Below, piece by piece: positions 62,044-64,000 of a stretch of 64,000 nucleotides of DNA. Source of the DNA: Nocardioides albus (GTDB lineage Bacteria; Actinomycetota; Actinomycetes; Propionibacteriales; Nocardioidaceae); NCBI RefSeq assembly GCF_014648255.1, contig NZ_BMQT01000003.1:310001-374000 (forward strand). The letters run 5' to 3'. Positions within the stretch are counted from its first letter, which is position 1; each line of letters begins with the position of its first letter. The position numbers and the translations under genes were made by a program. The notes beneath the pieces were generated by a model. The model made no database searches. It saw nothing but the letters and a program-made list of their open reading frames with translations, and was not told the DNA's origin.

Positions 62044-63288
62044 GTGACAGCCTCGGATCGGCAGATCAGTCTGAGTGTGCTCCGTGACGTGGAGCGGCGT
62101 GACGTCGCGGATCTGATCATCGCCGGCCTTCGGGAACGCTACGGAGTCGCGTTCGACGCGACGCTCAACCCGGATGTGTATGACCTACCCGACAGCTATC
62201 CCGGCAGCCTGACCGTGGTCGCCCGACTCGGGGGCGATGTGGTCGCCACAGGCACCCTGGCCGCACGCCCGGGTGGCGTCGGCGAGATCGTCAGGATGAG
62301 CACTGCGGCTCATACCCGGCGGATCGGGCTCGCCGGGCAGGTGCTCGATCACCTCATCGACGAGGCCCGAAGGCGCGACTGTCGCGAGCTGCGCGTCTCC
62401 ACCACCAGCACGTGGACCAGTGCCCGCGCGCTCTATGCGTCCCGCGGCTTCGAGGAGATCGGCCTCTTCCAGGACACCCACGAGACCGACGTACGCTGCG
62501 TCCTACCTCTTAGTGGGAGCGGCCCCGTCCGCAGCTTCGAGATCGTCCCGGGCGCCCCGGGATCGACCGTGCTTCTGCACGTGCCCCACGCCTCGCGCGT
62601 GATCCCTGCAGACGTACGCAGCGGGATCGGGCTCTCCGACGCCGACCTCGACCGGGAGCTGACCGCGATCACGGACGCGGACACCGACCTCCTAGCCGAG
62701 CGCGTGGCCGATCTCTGCGGCGTACGCCCCTGGGCGTTCGTCAACCGGCTCTCGCGACTGGTCGTCGACCCGGAGCGGTTTCCCGACGAGACCGAGGAGA
62801 TGAATGCGGTCGGCATGGGGGTGGTCTACGAGGCGACGACCCAGCGCGGAGTGCTCCGGCAACCCTCGCCCGCGGAGCGCCGCACCCTTGTGCAGACCTA
62901 TTTCGAGCCGTACGCCGCCGCCTTGGCCGAGCTCGTCACCAAGCGGCTCGCGTCCGCAGGCCGGGTGACCGTCATCGACGTCCACTCCTATCCTGCTTCA
63001 GCCCTCCCCTATGAGCTGCACGGCAACAGTCCGCGGCCAGAGGTCTGCCTGGGTACCGACGACTTCCATACGCCAGAGCTGCTCCTCGACCGGGCGCGGT
63101 CCGCGCTGGCAGCGGTGACCGGCGATGTCACGCTCGACTCACCCTTCTCCGGCTGCTACGTGCCGCTCGATCGCTATCGCCGGGACTCCGCGGTCGAGGC
63201 GATCATGCTGGAGATCCGTCGCGACCTGCTCGCTTCTCGTCCCGATGACCTGGCGTGCGCGACCGCCCGCCTGATCGAGACACTCTGA
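62044..63288 (+). CDS. GNAT acetyltransferase fused to N-formylglutamate amidohydrolase
   Basis: From the GTG at 62044 the 414-residue protein has a GNAT domain first (residues 1-150; VGEIVRMSTAAHTRRIGLAG, ARALYASRGFEEIGLFQD) and an N-formylglutamate amidohydrolase domain after residue 165 (LLHVPHASRVIP, VNRLSRLVVDPERFPDE, VIDVHSYPASALPYE, DSPFSGCYVPLDRY). The second domain hydrolyses formyl- or similar N-acyl amino acids. The GTG lies 7 nt after TACGTT, so the mRNA may be leaderless. Confidence 0.85.
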   Translation: MTASDRQISLSVLRDVERRDVADLIIAGLRERYGVAFDATLNPDVYDLPDSYPGSLTVVARLGGDVVATGTLAARPGGVGEIVRMSTAAHTRRIGLAGQVLDHLIDEARRRDCRELRVSTTSTWTSARALYASRGFEEIGLFQDTHETDVRCVLPLSGSGPVRSFEIVPGAPGSTVLLHVPHASRVIPADVRSGIGLSDADLDRELTAITDADTDLLAERVADLCGVRPWAFVNRLSRLVVDPERFPDETEEMNAVGMGVVYEATTQRGVLRQPSPAERRTLVQTYFEPYAAALAELVTKRLASAGRVTVIDVHSYPASALPYELHGNSPRPEVCLGTDDFHTPELLLDRARSALAAVTGDVTLDSPFSGCYVPLDRYRRDSAVEAIMLEIRRDLLASRPDDLACATARLIETL

Positions 63289-63307
63289 CTCATGAGGCCT
63301 CCACAGA

Positions 63308-63757
63308 TCACTCCGTCGACTCGACCAGGGCCGCCAGACGTGTGAGCGAGGCGGCGAGCATGTCCGCGGTGGTGGCGCGGGCACGCTTGAGACGGTTGGT
63401 GTCGGTCAGGTCGGTCCAGTCGTAGGTGTGGGTGACGCGAGTGAGGCCGTCGCCCGCCGACTCCAGCTCCCAGCGCCACAGGTGACCCGGCGGCTGCTTG
63501 CCGGGCTCGGACGGGCGCCACGCGATGCGCCGGCCCTCCTCGAACTCGACGATGTGGTTCTCCCGGATCTGGCCGCCGGTGAGCTGCATGGTGAACAGGT
63601 CGCCAACCGCCTGCACCCGCTGCCCCTGCGGTGCCTCGGAGAGGTTGTCGTTGCCGTCCCACGTCGGCTGCTGTGCGGGATCGGCGATCACCTCGAAGAT
63701 CTGCGCCGCCTCCGCCCGGATCTCGCGGTTGGCGGTGACGATGTGCTCATCGCTCAT
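63308..63757 (-). CDS. SRPBCC family protein
   Basis: The 149-residue protein shows the START/Bet v1-like pattern: an N-terminal strand and helix (EIRAEAAQIFEVIADPAQQP), IAWRPSEPG and a C-terminal helix RATTADMLAASLTRLAALVE. Such proteins bind hydrophobic ligands or act as polyketide cyclases. It stands between a convergent fusion gene and a YcaQ-like gene on the same strand. No ligand can be inferred. Confidence 0.83.
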   Translation of the reverse strand: MSDEHIVTANREIRAEAAQIFEVIADPAQQPTWDGNDNLSEAPQGQRVQAVGDLFTMQLTGGQIRENHIVEFEEGRRIAWRPSEPGKQPPGHLWRWELESAGDGLTRVTHTYDWTDLTDTNRLKRARATTADMLAASLTRLAALVESTE

Positions 63758-63798
63758 GTGCTCGATCCAAGCACAGGCCCATGGGCTGCCATATCGAT

Positions 63799-64000
63799 TT
63801 AGCGGACGGCCACCTCGGCGATCAGCGCCGGCGCGAGGTCGCCCTTGGGCTCGACCTGGATCGTGTCCATGCCGAGCCAGCCGGCGAGTCGCTCGAGCTC
63901 GGCGGCCAGCTCGATGGCCGTCTCGACGGGGGCGTTCGGCTCTGTGTAGGCGCCCTTGACCTGGAGCGTTCCGCTCTTGCGATCGGCCTTCAGATCGACG
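63799..64000 (-). CDS. Partial CDS, C-terminus of a YcaQ-like winged-helix DNA glycosylase
   Basis: Only the last 66 residues are in the window. They read DLKADRKSGTLQVKGAYTEP, then a helical part and IQVEPKGDLAPALIAEVAVR before a TAA stop. The DLKADRK segment followed by an LQV strand is typical of the YcaQ family (crosslink-unhooking DNA glycosylase) C-terminus. The catalytic part is outside, so the assignment is tentative. Confidence 0.55.
   Translation of the reverse strand, partial: VDLKADRKSGTLQVKGAYTEPNAPVETAIELAAELERLAGWLGMDTIQVEPKGDLAPALIAEVAVR

Overview
This window is chromosomal DNA from a high-GC actinobacterium. GTG and TTG starts are common, codon third positions are strongly G/C, and the gene set includes WhiB7, mycoredoxin, AdnA/AdnB, MoeZ, DUF3107, DUF5679, DUF5302, Rv3235-family and PPA1309-family proteins. 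These point to the Nocardioidaceae (Nocardioides or a near relative). That is an inference from gene content and order; there is no rRNA to fix it. No tRNA, rRNA, CRISPR array, prophage or complete insertion sequence was seen.

Layout. (1) 1-11.8 kb: a conserved actinobacterial block of UPF0182 (partial), PPA1309, a PDZ/Lon-like membrane protease, moaE, a zincin-like protein and a NUDIX hydrolase. It is followed by an AraC regulator with a divergent DHFR-like reductase, two metal enzymes, a DUF5679 zinc ribbon, a ThiF-like protein and an arginyl-tRNA synthetase. The synthetase is preceded by a short ORF with three consecutive Arg codons. (2) 11.3-14.7 kb: a sterol island in which cholesterol oxidase diverges from an NAD(P)-binding reductase and a CMD-domain gene, with a KstR-type operator between them. 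(3) 14.7-39 kb: a redox, antibiotic-stress and DNA-repair block whose order resembles the M. tuberculosis Rv3193c-Rv3211 region as I remember it: whiB7 with a long attenuated leader, uvrD2, mycoredoxin, nudC, adnB-adnA, an alkyltransferase-like gene, moeZ, a TetR gene, DUF3107, a ferritin-like gene and a DEAD-box helicase. A sortase with a candidate substrate, a secreted protease and a C39-type peptidase are interspersed. (4) 39-51.9 kb: L,D-transpeptidase, SDR, MarC, PHP phosphoesterase, two sulfotransferase paralogues (one frameshifted), a glycosyltransferase, an SDR/MaoC operon and an acyl-CoA dehydrogenase. The MaoC and dehydrogenase genes share an operator-like palindrome. (5) 52-64 kb: MgtE_N/CBS and DUF1003 proteins, a sulfatase, mrp, tatB, an Rv3235-family gene, an AbiEi/DUF559-like gene between two related hairpins, secA, a GNAT-formylglutamate-amidohydrolase fusion, an SRPBCC protein and a partial YcaQ-like glycosylase.

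Most genes are housekeeping. The unusual material is mainly non-coding: a long hairpin capped by three mini-hairpins (21.3 kb), a triplet of 20-bp palindromes (21.1-21.2 kb), a palindromic repeat read in frame inside adnA, DnaA-box-like clusters at 7.6 and 8.4 kb, a 70-bp inverted-repeat element at 35.5 kb, the argS and whiB7 leaders, and the hairpin pair around the AbiEi-like gene.

All assignments come from reading the sequence and recalling protein families; no database search was run. Start codons are chosen from ribosome-binding sites, overlaps and family lengths.
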